Part shown: positions 8,153 to 17,034 of the stretch, in pieces | How positions within the stretch are numbered: the stretch's first letter is position 1 | Layout of the letters: the number at the start of each line of letters is the position of its first letter | Assembly (NCBI GenBank): GCA_963674685.2 | Contig: CAXXWT010000005.1 | Location: forward strand, 620,001 to 684,000 | Direction of reading: 5' to 3' | DNA length: 64,000 nt | DNA from: G963674685 sp963674685 | GTDB taxonomy: Bacteria > Lernaellota > Lernaellaia > JACKCT01 | Notes under the pieces: generated by a model | Databases searched by the model: none | Told to the model about the DNA's origin: nothing | What the model saw: the letters and a program-made list of their open reading frames with translations, nothing else | Translations under genes and position numbers: made by a program

Positions 8153-9028
8153 CTAGAGCTTTACCGTCCGATGACTGACATTTCCGTCGTCGCCGATTTC
8201 GACCAGACGGGCCAGATAGCCTTTGTGCAGGAGTTTTTGCGTGGGCTTGCCGGCCTTATTGAGTTTGTATTCTTTGCATATGGTCGTGGCTTGACCGCCG
8301 GAAAAGATATACGGGATTCGATAATTTTTGGCGATATCGGTCTTTGAAAAATCCATATGCCGATGTTCATGGCCGAAAAAGAGCATATCGACGCGGCCCG
8401 CCAGCGTGTGCATCAAAGCTTCGCCGTCCTTCAACCAGTGGCATTGTTTTTCATAGAGCTTCTGGATCCATTTGGCATCGGGATAAATGAAAGGATGATG
8501 ATGAAGGTGCACGATAACTTTCATATTCTTTCTTTTTTCAGGATCCATGTTGTCCGTTTTATCCAAAACGCCCGAGAGGTTGTGAATCTGCTTCGAACCT
8601 AGTTCTCCGTCGGCCAGCAAACCGTCCCAGAAATCGCATTCCGCTTTCATGGAATTCAGGCCGATGAACATGTTGCCGAAATCGTCATGCTTAACATACG
8701 GATAGCTGACGTTTTCAAATCCGTAAAACGCGTTTTTAAAGTACTTGAGCCGTTTTCTCTCGGCGTGATTCCCATTCCAGCCGTAATCGTGATTGCCGGG
8801 CGCCGGCCAGAATGTAAACAAGGGATTTTCGGTCAATGGTTTTAGAATTTCTCCTGCTTGCCCGAATTGCTTTTTCTGGCCGTCGTCCACGATATCGCCC
8901 GTGGCCAGAATGATTAACTTACGGTCGCCGAATTTCTTCATGATCTTTTTAACGATCTTTTCCAGACGATCCGCGGCTCCCGGTTGTCCCACGTGCAGAT
9001 CACTCAGATGCAGTATTGCGCTTCCCAT
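8153..9028 (-). CDS. calcineurin-like metallophosphoesterase
   Basis: A 291-residue soluble phosphoesterase with all five metal motifs in order: LSDLHVG near the N-terminus, TGDIVDDG, PGNHDYGWNG, HLHHHPF and FFGHEHRHMD. The arrangement resembles the CpdA/Icc class of cyclic-nucleotide and nucleotide phosphodiesterases, but substrate cannot be assigned. The start is supported by AAAGGAG seven bases upstream. It appears to be monocistronic with its own promoter at 9135-9163. Confidence 0.9.
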   Translation of the reverse strand: MGSAILHLSDLHVGQPGAADRLEKIVKKIMKKFGDRKLIILATGDIVDDGQKKQFGQAGEILKPLTENPLFTFWPAPGNHDYGWNGNHAERKRLKYFKNAFYGFENVSYPYVKHDDFGNMFIGLNSMKAECDFWDGLLADGELGSKQIHNLSGVLDKTDNMDPEKRKNMKVIVHLHHHPFIYPDAKWIQKLYEKQCHWLKDGEALMHTLAGRVDMLFFGHEHRHMDFSKTDIAKNYRIPYIFSGGQATTICKEYKLNKAGKPTQKLLHKGYLARLVEIGDDGNVSHRTVKL

Positions 9029-9134
9029 GACATGACTCCTTTCGGCGGCGGACAGGCGCCCCCATGCCGTTGATGAAACATGTAAAGCTGAAAAGTCGCC
9101 TCAAGCTTTAACATGACACAATGAATTTGAATTG

Positions 9135-9163
9135 ATGATATTGATAACAGAAAGTTAAGTCAA
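9135..9163 (-). promoter_or_regulatory. sigma70-type promoter of the metallophosphoesterase gene
   Basis: On the minus strand TTGACT and TATCAT are separated by exactly 17 bases; each matches five of six consensus positions. Transcription would begin near 9128, about 100 bases before the start codon at 9028. An AAGTT/AACTT inverted repeat overlaps the -35 element. Confidence 0.55.
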
Positions 9164-9222
9164 CTTGATCGCGGAGCTTCCGCCGTTTAACTCAATTTGT
9201 CGGTATTTTCCGTGAGCGTCCC

Positions 9223-9819
9223 TCAAAGGGATTTGCCCGCCACGACGGCTTTGTTGAGAAAAGTTTTCGGCCGCGCAACAATCTCCAGCCCGGCCTGCCG
9301 GATATCATCCATCATTTTTGCAAACGCCTTTTTCGAGACATGAAAAGGAGGTTCCACAATGAGAATGCGCCCGCCGGGTAAAAGCATCGACTCCAGTTCG
9401 CCGAAAAACGCCGGGGAGTTCGGCACTTCGTGAACCATCCACATCAACAATACGAAATCGACTTTTTCATCGGCGCCGATGCGATCCGCTTCGCACCGGT
9501 GAAGCGTGATGCGACTTTCAAACGGCGTGTCTTTTATTTTGTCCCTGACTTTATCCAGCATGCCTTCCTGCAGATCACAGGCGATCACGCGGCCGCTTTC
9601 GCCGACCATCTCGGCCATGTCGATGGTAAAAAAACCCGGACCGCAACCCACATCCATGACGCGCATGCCTTCTTTGACGTACGGCGCCAGAATCTTCTTC
9701 GGATTCTGAAACCATCGGCGCCATTTCGTGTCGAGGCTGTCAGCCCTGGAAACCGGGCATACATGATGAGCTTTATTTTCACTTTTTGGATCGGGTGAAT
9801 TCTTTGCGCCCGCGTTCAT
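9223..9819 (-). CDS. class I SAM-dependent methyltransferase
   Basis: A 198-residue Rossmann-fold methyltransferase. MDVGCGPGFFTIDMAE is motif I (SAM binding), RVIACDLQEGML is motif II, and VDFVLLMWMVHEV is the post-motif region. The N-terminus VCPVSRADSLDTKWRRWFQNP resembles UbiE-like methyltransferases common beside cobalamin or arsenic genes, but no such context exists here. It may methylate a small molecule. It stands alone between the metallophosphoesterase and a small lipoprotein. Confidence 0.85.
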   Translation of the reverse strand: MNAGAKNSPDPKSENKAHHVCPVSRADSLDTKWRRWFQNPKKILAPYVKEGMRVMDVGCGPGFFTIDMAEMVGESGRVIACDLQEGMLDKVRDKIKDTPFESRITLHRCEADRIGADEKVDFVLLMWMVHEVPNSPAFFGELESMLLPGGRILIVEPPFHVSKKAFAKMMDDIRQAGLEIVARPKTFLNKAVVAGKSL

Positions 9820-9916
9820 TGCCTTTTCCTTTCTCGAATGCGTTTAGCGCCTAGACTTTTAAATGAAAAAAAGGTTTTTCGAAAATTAGTGAATCGATCT
9901 GCTGTTCCTCTAGTCG

Positions 9917-10246
9917 CTATCCGCAGCAGACGCAGTAGCTGACCTCGCAGACTTCCGAGTAATAGACTTCCTGGCTGGAGCAGTATATGTCGCACTCGGC
10001 ATAGCTGTAATCCAGACCTCCGCCGGACAGGGCGTTCAGGCCGTAACCCTCGCAGTAGTCCTGCGCCAGATCATGCTCGTCGTCGTAGCAGTCGTTCGTC
10101 TGGTCGTCATCATCGGCATCATCGTCCGCATCGTTATCGTCGTCGTCATCGTCATCGTCGTCATCGTCGTCATCGCCGCAGGCAAAAACGAAGCAAAAAG
10201 ACAATGTCAGCATGAATATCAGGGTCAACCAGACCGTGTTTCTCAT
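9917..10246 (-). CDS. small Asp-rich, Cys-rich lipoprotein
   Basis: A 109-residue secreted lipoprotein of unknown function. A hydrophobic signal ends in FVFACG with the lipobox cysteine at residue 23, followed at once by 13 consecutive aspartates and a further D/N/A run to about residue 50. The mature C-terminal half is rich in Cys and Tyr (DCYDDEHDLAQDYCEGYG, then six more cysteines to the end VSYCVCCG), suggesting a disulfide-bonded surface or periplasmic domain. The post-lipobox aspartates probably act as a surface-export or avoidance signal. The same linker style occurs in the lipoproteins at 12.7-17 kb. Confidence 0.75.
   Translation of the reverse strand: MRNTVWLTLIFMLTLSFCFVFACGDDDDDDDDDDDDDNDADDDADDDDQTNDCYDDEHDLAQDYCEGYGLNALSGGGLDYSYAECDIYCSSQEVYYSEVCEVSYCVCCG
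10134..10174. repeat. trinucleotide microsatellite encoding the Asp run
   Basis: A run of GTC/ATC trinucleotides on the plus strand encodes the aspartate tract of the small lipoprotein. Such repeats are prone to slippage by whole codons, so linker length may vary between strains without breaking the frame. Confidence 0.7.
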
Positions 10247-10266
10247 TTTTTTTTCTCCTTTATGAC

Positions 10267-11250
10267 TTATGACTCGCGGTGAAAAAACCGCGCCAGATAA
10301 CCCGCCGCCGCGGAAGGAATAACCACGGCGTCGCCGGCCAGCGTAGCCAATACGGCCAGAACCGTAAAGCGGGGACCTTCTTCATTGTGGCATAGCGTAT
10401 AAAAACGGCGGCGCAGAAAAACATGAATTCCCTGCATTCCGAACGATACGATGTTCAGCCAGGCGTTGCCCAAAGCCAGCGCCAAAAAAAACATGGGGAT
10501 GCTCATGACGCCGCAAAAAGCCGCCAGCCCCTCCCTCGGCGTGGTGGCCGCCGTGTCGAACGAGCGCGGGCGTTTCAGCTTCGCCCACTGGTAGGAGCGT
10601 TTGGCGTAATTTTCGAGATTTTTTCCAAAAGTCGGAAAGTGGTGCTTGACGACCATCGCGTGATCGACCTCGATCCCGCGCGCGCCGTCGAGCCGGTAAC
10701 CGAATTCGTAATCCTCCACGTCGGCGCCCTCGAAACTCTCGTCGAATCCGCCCGAGGCCAGAAAAGCTTCGCGCCGAACCGCCGCGCACGCGGTTTCCAG
10801 GCTGCCGAAACGCTCGACGCCCGTGAACCAATCATGACAACGCAGCGCTTTGTATCGGGGAAAAAATCCGTCGACGGCCGGTTCCTTGTCGTAGACGCCG
10901 GAAAGAGCGACGAGATTTTCGTCGTCGCAAAAACGCTTTCGTACATGCGCCGCCAACCCGCTGCGGACAATGACGTCGGCGTCCAGGAATAAAAGCACTT
11001 CGCCGCGGGCCGCCCGGGCGCCTTTGTTGCGCGCCGCCGCGGGACCTTTGCCGGGAGCGTTGGAAAGCACGTGAAAACCGGCCGCGGCCAGCACATCCGC
11101 CCCGCCGTCCGCGGACCCGTCGTTAACGGCGATCAACTCGATGCGCTCTTCGGAGATCTCCGCCGCCGAAAGAGCCTCGACGAGCCTGGGCAACGTCGAC
11201 ACCGAATTATGAAAGGGAATGACGATGCTGATGAAAGGATCGTTGGGCAA
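10267..11250 (-). CDS. family 2 glycosyltransferase
   Basis: A 327-residue GT-A enzyme. ISIVIPFHNSVSTLPRLVEAL at the N-terminus is the nucleotide-sugar entry motif, LFLDADVIV near residue 90 holds the metal-binding DxD, and DESFEGADVEDYEFGYRL contains the ED acceptor-side motif. The last ~100 residues include two or three hydrophobic segments, suggesting inner-membrane attachment. It is probably a cell-surface glycan transferase. It is four bases downstream of the WD-type lipoprotein gene, which hints at cotranscription although the two functions are not obviously related. Confidence 0.85.
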   Translation of the reverse strand: MPNDPFISIVIPFHNSVSTLPRLVEALSAAEISEERIELIAVNDGSADGGADVLAAAGFHVLSNAPGKGPAAARNKGARAARGEVLLFLDADVIVRSGLAAHVRKRFCDDENLVALSGVYDKEPAVDGFFPRYKALRCHDWFTGVERFGSLETACAAVRREAFLASGGFDESFEGADVEDYEFGYRLDGARGIEVDHAMVVKHHFPTFGKNLENYAKRSYQWAKLKRPRSFDTAATTPREGLAAFCGVMSIPMFFLALALGNAWLNIVSFGMQGIHVFLRRRFYTLCHNEEGPRFTVLAVLATLAGDAVVIPSAAAGYLARFFHRES

Positions 11251-11253
11251 AAC

Positions 11254-12624
11254 TCAATCCGCGCCGGAATGGAAGTAAAAACCGACGGCCTGGCCTTCGC
11301 CGCCCGCCCCGCAATCGTCCTCGACGCTGAAACTCAAATCGATTTGCCCCTCATATGCGTCGGGCAATGTGATTTCCTCGGTGAAAGTCTCGCAGGACGC
11401 GTTGGGAAAATCAAATTGAATGGCGCGGCTCTCGCCGCCGTGACGGCAAAAGGCGATTCCGTGAGCCAGATTGCAGTCCGCGTCGCTTATCGTCAGGCGC
11501 ACTTTGACCTCGGAATCTTCCGGTACGTCGACCGGCGCTTCCTGCGCGATATCGTCGACGAGAATCTCGATGCCCGAAACGGCCGGGGCGGCGTTCGCAT
11601 CGGCGCAATACGGCTCGCGCATCCAGTCGTGCCCGGTGATGGGCGAATCGGAATTTTCGATCACCGGCGTCGGGATATTGACGTTCAAATCCTGAACGCT
11701 CAGATTGCCGTCGTCCAAATCCCCTTCGACAAATAGAAGGAAATCATCACCCGGTGAAAAGCGGGGCATCGTGGATTCGGTATAAACAACCTGCCGGTTG
11801 GCAACTTCCTCGTCCAGATCCCATATGTAAATCCTCGAGTCGCTATCATAGGCCAGCATCCGGCTGTCGCCCGACCAGATGGGAAACCGCGCTCCGCCGA
11901 TCCAGGTCAATTCCAGATTCTTTTCGATCTCGTAAACATATGTCCGTATTCCCTTCCCGCCGTTTTCCCAAACCACCATCGGCGCCGCCACCAAAAGACC
12001 GTCGGGGGAAAATGCGGGCATGAGTCCTGGATCATCGCCGGCGGTCTCAAATTGCCCCGCAAAAGAAAGATAGATATGCCTGGCTTCGCCGGATTGCGTG
12101 TTGCGTATAAAAAGGCCCTCTTGCGTGGAGTAGGCGATCTGATTCATGGCCGCATCATAACTGCCCCGCGTCGCGGATTTGGCAATGAGTTCCGATCCGG
12201 CGGAGCTGACGGCGCATTGGCGCAAGTCGCCTTCTTTGGAATAAATGATCCGCCGTCCGTTAGGCGAAAGAAACGCCGAAGCCGTCGCCTCGGTTTGAGT
12301 CCGCGACCCGTCCCGCATGACAAAGGACGTCGTCTCATCATCGAGCGTCAATAAAAATGAGTCCGCTCCCGCGGCGATATCAAGGCCGATGAAATCGGCT
12401 TCAAAAAGAGTCGATATCTTCCCCGCGGCCAAATCCGACAGATGAACTCCCGGCAGGTCATTATAAATACCGCCCCAGATAACGACCTCGTCGATAACGT
12501 ACTCGTCGTCCTGCTCTTGCGCCGGGCCGTCATCGGTTTCAGTATTCAGGGATTTTAAGCTGCATGCGCTGATGAGGCAAAAAACGATTATTGCATAAAA
12601 TCCAATGATGATCCGCCGACGCAT
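11254..12624 (-). CDS. lipoprotein with TolB-like beta-propeller repeats
   Basis: A 456-residue lipoprotein of unknown function. The signal peptide ends in FCLISACS with lipidated C21, followed by an acidic linker. Repeats such as LSPNGRRIIYSKEGD, FSPDGLLVAA, WSGDSRMLAYDSDSRIYIWD and FSPGDDFLLFVEGD have the S-P-D-G/R-hydrophobic pattern of TolB/WD40-like propeller blades across residues ~100-320. The C-terminal ~110 residues look like an immunoglobulin-like beta domain with paired cysteines. It is likely periplasmic or surface exposed. No enzyme motif is visible. Confidence 0.7.
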   Translation of the reverse strand: MRRRIIIGFYAIIVFCLISACSLKSLNTETDDGPAQEQDDEYVIDEVVIWGGIYNDLPGVHLSDLAAGKISTLFEADFIGLDIAAGADSFLLTLDDETTSFVMRDGSRTQTEATASAFLSPNGRRIIYSKEGDLRQCAVSSAGSELIAKSATRGSYDAAMNQIAYSTQEGLFIRNTQSGEARHIYLSFAGQFETAGDDPGLMPAFSPDGLLVAAPMVVWENGGKGIRTYVYEIEKNLELTWIGGARFPIWSGDSRMLAYDSDSRIYIWDLDEEVANRQVVYTESTMPRFSPGDDFLLFVEGDLDDGNLSVQDLNVNIPTPVIENSDSPITGHDWMREPYCADANAAPAVSGIEILVDDIAQEAPVDVPEDSEVKVRLTISDADCNLAHGIAFCRHGGESRAIQFDFPNASCETFTEEITLPDAYEGQIDLSFSVEDDCGAGGEGQAVGFYFHSGAD

Positions 12625-12732
12625 TCAAACTCCATGGGCTCACGGTGCGTTATTATTTACACGCCGCGGAATCGGCGCGTCAAGAACGTTTCAGAAGCAT
12701 TCATAAATACCGGGCCGATGATTGTCTGAGGG

Positions 12733-14790
12733 TTATTCCGCCACAAAATTGATCTGGGTTTGCGCTTTTTCCTCGCCGTCGACGAGTAAAATGAAATTTA
12801 TCAAGCCCAAATCCTCGTCAAAAGCTCCGCGGCTTCTGGCCCAAATGGTCCTTTGTCCCGTAAAAATAGGGATTCCAACGATCTCACTCAGGTTGTCTTT
12901 AAAAAACCGATTCGGGCCAAGCCAGTCGCTTCTGACGGGCTCGAACTGCAGGCTGTCGACACGGCCTGTGGCTTCGAAAATTTCGATCCACTCGGGATGA
13001 TCGCTTTCGACTCGGACTTCATGCCCGCTAGCCCACCGGCCTTCGTCATCTTGGACGTCAATCGTCAGGGCAATCAATTTTCGGCCGTCGTTTTTCACAT
13101 CCTCGACAATACCCATCCACGGGCCGATGTCCGCTTGCGATACTGCGCTGACTTTATCGTAAACATCCAGCTTCAGATCGACAGAGCCGCAATCGCCGTC
13201 TATGATCAGTTCCCGCATATCGTGCGTGATTTGAGGCGTCAGGCCAGGAGCGTATTGATAAAGCACCTGTATGTTCAATTGATCAAGAGCCGCATCGGAA
13301 TTGAGAACTTCCAGTTCAACTTCATTGATTTCGCCTAATTGCTGATAATCGAGATAGCCGCTTAGATCGATTGGCTCACCGGGATGAAATGAGACACTGA
13401 CATCATCAGCCCAATCGGCATCTTTCCCCACGACGCGCACGCGTATGGAAACATCGCCGGGAGATTCCGCTTCAAACTGCAAAATGAGCCCGAGGATCGG
13501 ATAAGGTTCCCTGATTCGCGTCGATAGCCCAAGTGGATTGACCAGGTTTCGCGTCAGAACTCCGGTGGAAGTGAGCGGCGGATCCCAACGGCACTGGTCG
13601 CAAAGAAAAAGACCGAAGCCAAAAGGGTATAATTCCAGAACGTCGCCGGCATCGAGAACAAAACCGCGATCGTCTCCAAAAACCGCTTCTTTTTCATAGT
13701 TTATATTGTCGGAAACGGATTCATAGACCGGCACGTATACTTCAAGATAACCTCCACCTGTCGCGAAGCCCAGCTGATCCGCGTAATTCATAATCAAAGA
13801 AGCGTTTTCGCCTTCGACTTCCTCCAGAGAAAGAATACGGCCGTCGTCATCCCAGTAGTAAGATTGGCTGCTGACATCGATATGATGCCACTGCCCGTCA
13901 AACATGAGTTCCGCGGTGACGTGCCCTTCCAAAGAGTTTTCTCTGGTCTCGGACACATTCCAACCGATCAATTGCGCCAGGGAAAGAAAGACATTAGCGT
14001 GTTCGCCGCATTGTCCGTATCCCCAACCTTGAAAAATGTCGGGGACCATATAATTCCTTTCGAAACTTTCTCCCGAGTCCAAAGGGGGCGCAAAAAACTG
14101 AAGCCAGCGCCCGACAAATTCAAATAGCTTCAATGCGGTTTCTCGCCGTGAAAGGCCGGCCGTTTCGTTGTCCAGCCATTGCCGGATACTATCCACGCTG
14201 CGAAAATCGGGCTGGTTTGACGTGCGAAGGTTTATTTTCGAACAGGTTCGGCCGCCGGTGTTCTCCAATCGAATGTAAACGGGTGTTGAAGATCCGTTCG
14301 CGGAAGGCAGTTGCAGCGTCGCCGGGAAAGCATCAAGGTTTTCATCGACGATTCGTTCCGCATCCGAGGACCGTATCTCGAATTCCGAAGAATCCTCCAA
14401 CTCGCCATCAACATATAAATCGACCTTATGGAAGCCGTCTCCAAGATCCAATTTTCGAACACGACTCACCGGAGTGGTTTCATCATCAATAATGAATTCT
14501 GCGTCGAGATCGACAATATCTTCGTCGATAGTCAGGTAAACATCCGGCGAAAAATAACGTACGCCGTTTAGCGGACCTTCAATGATGCGATCCGGAAATC
14601 CATAAGATTCGGCATCATCATCGTCAGGTGAATCCGTATCATCGTCATAAACATTGTCATCCGCGTCGTCGTCCGAATCGTCATCCGGCTCCATTGACCG
14701 TCCGATTTCATCGTCATCGCTGTCGCACGCCGCTCCGGTAAAAAAAATACTGACAAATAAAATAATGAGAGCCAATTGCTTTAGAGCCAT
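12733..14790 (-). CDS. Asp-rich lipoprotein with transglutaminase-like core (paralogue A)
   Basis: A 685-residue exported lipoprotein. The lipobox TGAAC places the lipidated cysteine at 22, followed by a D-rich linker to about 60. Residues ~65-160 are a beta-rich domain, and ~200-330 a transglutaminase-like (papain-fold) core with C261 in WGYGQCGEHAN, H290 in LEGHVTAE and D305 in WHHIDVSS, the expected Cys-His-Asp triad. About 350 further residues are beta-rich and unassigned. The intact triad suggests a protease, amidase or protein crosslinker at the cell surface. It is a tandem paralogue of the next gene, sharing the segment DGRILSLEE followed by ENASLI or DNASLI. Confidence 0.75.
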   Translation of the reverse strand: MALKQLALIILFVSIFFTGAACDSDDDEIGRSMEPDDDSDDDADDNVYDDDTDSPDDDDAESYGFPDRIIEGPLNGVRYFSPDVYLTIDEDIVDLDAEFIIDDETTPVSRVRKLDLGDGFHKVDLYVDGELEDSSEFEIRSSDAERIVDENLDAFPATLQLPSANGSSTPVYIRLENTGGRTCSKINLRTSNQPDFRSVDSIRQWLDNETAGLSRRETALKLFEFVGRWLQFFAPPLDSGESFERNYMVPDIFQGWGYGQCGEHANVFLSLAQLIGWNVSETRENSLEGHVTAELMFDGQWHHIDVSSQSYYWDDDGRILSLEEVEGENASLIMNYADQLGFATGGGYLEVYVPVYESVSDNINYEKEAVFGDDRGFVLDAGDVLELYPFGFGLFLCDQCRWDPPLTSTGVLTRNLVNPLGLSTRIREPYPILGLILQFEAESPGDVSIRVRVVGKDADWADDVSVSFHPGEPIDLSGYLDYQQLGEINEVELEVLNSDAALDQLNIQVLYQYAPGLTPQITHDMRELIIDGDCGSVDLKLDVYDKVSAVSQADIGPWMGIVEDVKNDGRKLIALTIDVQDDEGRWASGHEVRVESDHPEWIEIFEATGRVDSLQFEPVRSDWLGPNRFFKDNLSEIVGIPIFTGQRTIWARSRGAFDEDLGLINFILLVDGEEKAQTQINFVAE

Positions 14791-14922
14791 TAGGAAATCC
14801 TTTGATGCTTATCCTGGAAAAACCTATCATTTCTCAGCCCAGATGGCTATTTAGATAAATCCATAATTCTTCTTAAGCTAAAAAATCGCCTCTTCAACAA
14901 ATGGAGATCGCAAAACGAGAGG

Positions 14923-16974
14923 TCAGTATCGCTCTTGGGCTGTAAAGTCGACTTGCGTGTCCGCCATTTGCTCACCGTCAACGAGCAGGGAAAAGCGGAC
15001 GGGACCGAGATCCTCGTCATAATCATCGCGGCTTCTTGCCCAGAACACCCATTGCGGCGTCCCGCGCGCCTCATATGCGTCGGTCGCGTATGGTTTTTGA
15101 CCGAAAAACCGCCTGGGACCGCGCCAGCGGCTTATCACCGGTTCGATTCCCTGAAAATCGACGCGGCCCATGGATTCGATGATTTCGATCTGGTCCGAGT
15201 GATCCGAAACGACTTCAACATAATGTCCCTGAGCCCACTGGTCTTCGCCGCTCATCAGATCGGCATCCAGCGCTACGAGAGCCTTGGCATTGTTCAAAAC
15301 GGCCGGGAAACCGTCACCCGTTTTGGCGGCGGAAAATCGAACATCGCTGATTTCACTCACATCGTTATGAAGCTGAAACTCCATATTCAATCCATCGCAA
15401 TCGCCCTGCGCGTTCACGGACAGGTTGTCCGGCGAAATCTGGGGTGTAATGCGTGAAGAGTATTGGAAAAACGCTTCGATCTTTATTTTACCGCCGGCCG
15501 TTTCATCTTCGGAAATTTCGATATGGATGTCATGGATCTGGCCCAGGGTTTCGTAATCCAGGTATGGGCTTAAATCCACAGCCGTTTGATACGCAAAAAC
15601 GACGTTTACCTCGACAGTGATTTCCGAAATGACGCCTTGAATTGTTAACTTGACGGTCGCATTCCGGCCTTCGTTACTATCCGATTGCAAAAGCAGGCCC
15701 AGGATCGGATAAGGTTCATGAATGTTTGTGGAGACATATTCCTCGACATTTACAGTCCGGCGCAAAACGCCCGTTCCCGTCAAAATGGGATCCCAATCAC
15801 AGTCCACGCACATGGCAAGTCCGAATCCGAACGGGTACAGTTCAAGAACATCATCCGGTTCGAGCGAAAAGCCCGCCTCTCCCCTGAACTGAGGCTCGAA
15901 ACTTTCGCTGGTATTATCCTGTGCGCTTTCGTACTGCGGCAGATACATTTCCATGATGCTTCCGCCGATGGAAAAACCGAACTGGTCCGTGTAATCGAGG
16001 ATCAAAGACGCATTGTCGCCCTCGATTTCCTCCAGCGATAAAATCCTTCCGTCGCGGTCGGGATAATAGGCGTGGTTGCCGACATCGAAATGATGCCATG
16101 ATCCGTCGTATCGGACTTCAGCGCCCATGTGGCCGGACAAAGAATTGATCCGCGTGCCATCGGCATTGAATCCGATCATCTGCAAAACGGAAACGAAAAT
16201 CTCCGAGTGATTCTCGCACCATCCGTAACCCAGACCATTGAAGAGCCCGGGGAACGTATAATCACGCCAGGCCTGCTCGTCATTTCTCGGAGGGGCGCTG
16301 AAATAAATCCAATGCTCGACAAAATCCAGGGTAAACAAAGCCTTTTCCCTGAATGTCATTCCTTCCGTTTCCTCCTGAAGCCACAGTTGCAAACTTTCTG
16401 CGCTTGTGAAATCCGGCTGCCCGGACGTTCTCAATCCAATATCCGCGCATGCGCGATCGGAGGTATTTTTCAATGTGATACGAACCGGCGACATGGCTCC
16501 GCCGGCCTCCGGGAGCAGAAACTCAGCCGGAATTGTTTCGAGATTTCGGTTTTCGATGAGCTTCGTTTCCGCACTTAAAATCTCGAAAGTGGAGCTTTCC
16601 GCAAGCACGTCGCCGATGTATAAATTGACATAATGCCGTCCGTCATCGAGTTCCAGCCATTGGATACGGCTCAACGGCCGCGGATCGCCGTCCACCTCCA
16701 CATACCCGCTTTGGCTTACAACTTCTTCATCCAGAGTGAGCAAAATTCTCGAATTGTAATAGCGCACCCCGTCGATGGGACTTTTTATGAGTCTTTTATA
16801 AAAAACCGGGGTATCCGGCGGATCGTCGAATGAGTCGTCATCCATGTCATCGTCATCGTCCGCGACGGGCGCGTCGCTCAAACGCGATTGATCATCATCG
16901 TCGCCGGCGCACGACACGCACATTATGGCGATGATTCCGACCACAAAACACAATGATAAGAGCGTCTTCGACAT
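14923..16974 (-). CDS. Asp-rich lipoprotein with transglutaminase-like core (paralogue B)
   Basis: A 683-residue paralogue of the preceding entry with the same order of parts. The lipobox MCVSC puts the lipidated cysteine at 22, followed by an acidic linker to ~52, a beta domain, and the transglutaminase-like core with C253 in LGYGWCENHSE, H282 in LSGHMGAE and D297 in WHHFDVGN. Shared stretches include FGFSIGGS versus LGFATGGG and YPFGFGL. The two genes are 132 bases apart in the same direction, so they arose by tandem duplication and have diverged strongly while keeping all catalytic residues. Substrate unknown. Confidence 0.75.
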   Translation of the reverse strand: MSKTLLSLCFVVGIIAIMCVSCAGDDDDQSRLSDAPVADDDDDMDDDSFDDPPDTPVFYKRLIKSPIDGVRYYNSRILLTLDEEVVSQSGYVEVDGDPRPLSRIQWLELDDGRHYVNLYIGDVLAESSTFEILSAETKLIENRNLETIPAEFLLPEAGGAMSPVRITLKNTSDRACADIGLRTSGQPDFTSAESLQLWLQEETEGMTFREKALFTLDFVEHWIYFSAPPRNDEQAWRDYTFPGLFNGLGYGWCENHSEIFVSVLQMIGFNADGTRINSLSGHMGAEVRYDGSWHHFDVGNHAYYPDRDGRILSLEEIEGDNASLILDYTDQFGFSIGGSIMEMYLPQYESAQDNTSESFEPQFRGEAGFSLEPDDVLELYPFGFGLAMCVDCDWDPILTGTGVLRRTVNVEEYVSTNIHEPYPILGLLLQSDSNEGRNATVKLTIQGVISEITVEVNVVFAYQTAVDLSPYLDYETLGQIHDIHIEISEDETAGGKIKIEAFFQYSSRITPQISPDNLSVNAQGDCDGLNMEFQLHNDVSEISDVRFSAAKTGDGFPAVLNNAKALVALDADLMSGEDQWAQGHYVEVVSDHSDQIEIIESMGRVDFQGIEPVISRWRGPRRFFGQKPYATDAYEARGTPQWVFWARSRDDYDEDLGPVRFSLLVDGEQMADTQVDFTAQERY

Positions 16975-17034
16975 GAAAAATATTTTATGCGCAATAAATC
17001 ACTGTCGCAAGTGAGGATCGGCGGATGGGCGCCT

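Noticed and set aside
7251..9028. Prophage lysis module (amidase plus phosphoesterase)
   Set aside because: No holin, tail or integrase genes are nearby, and the phosphoesterase has its own ordinary promoter.
10073..10282. Plus-strand ORF rich in valine and isoleucine opposite the small lipoprotein
   Set aside because: It is the antisense shadow of the aspartate microsatellite.
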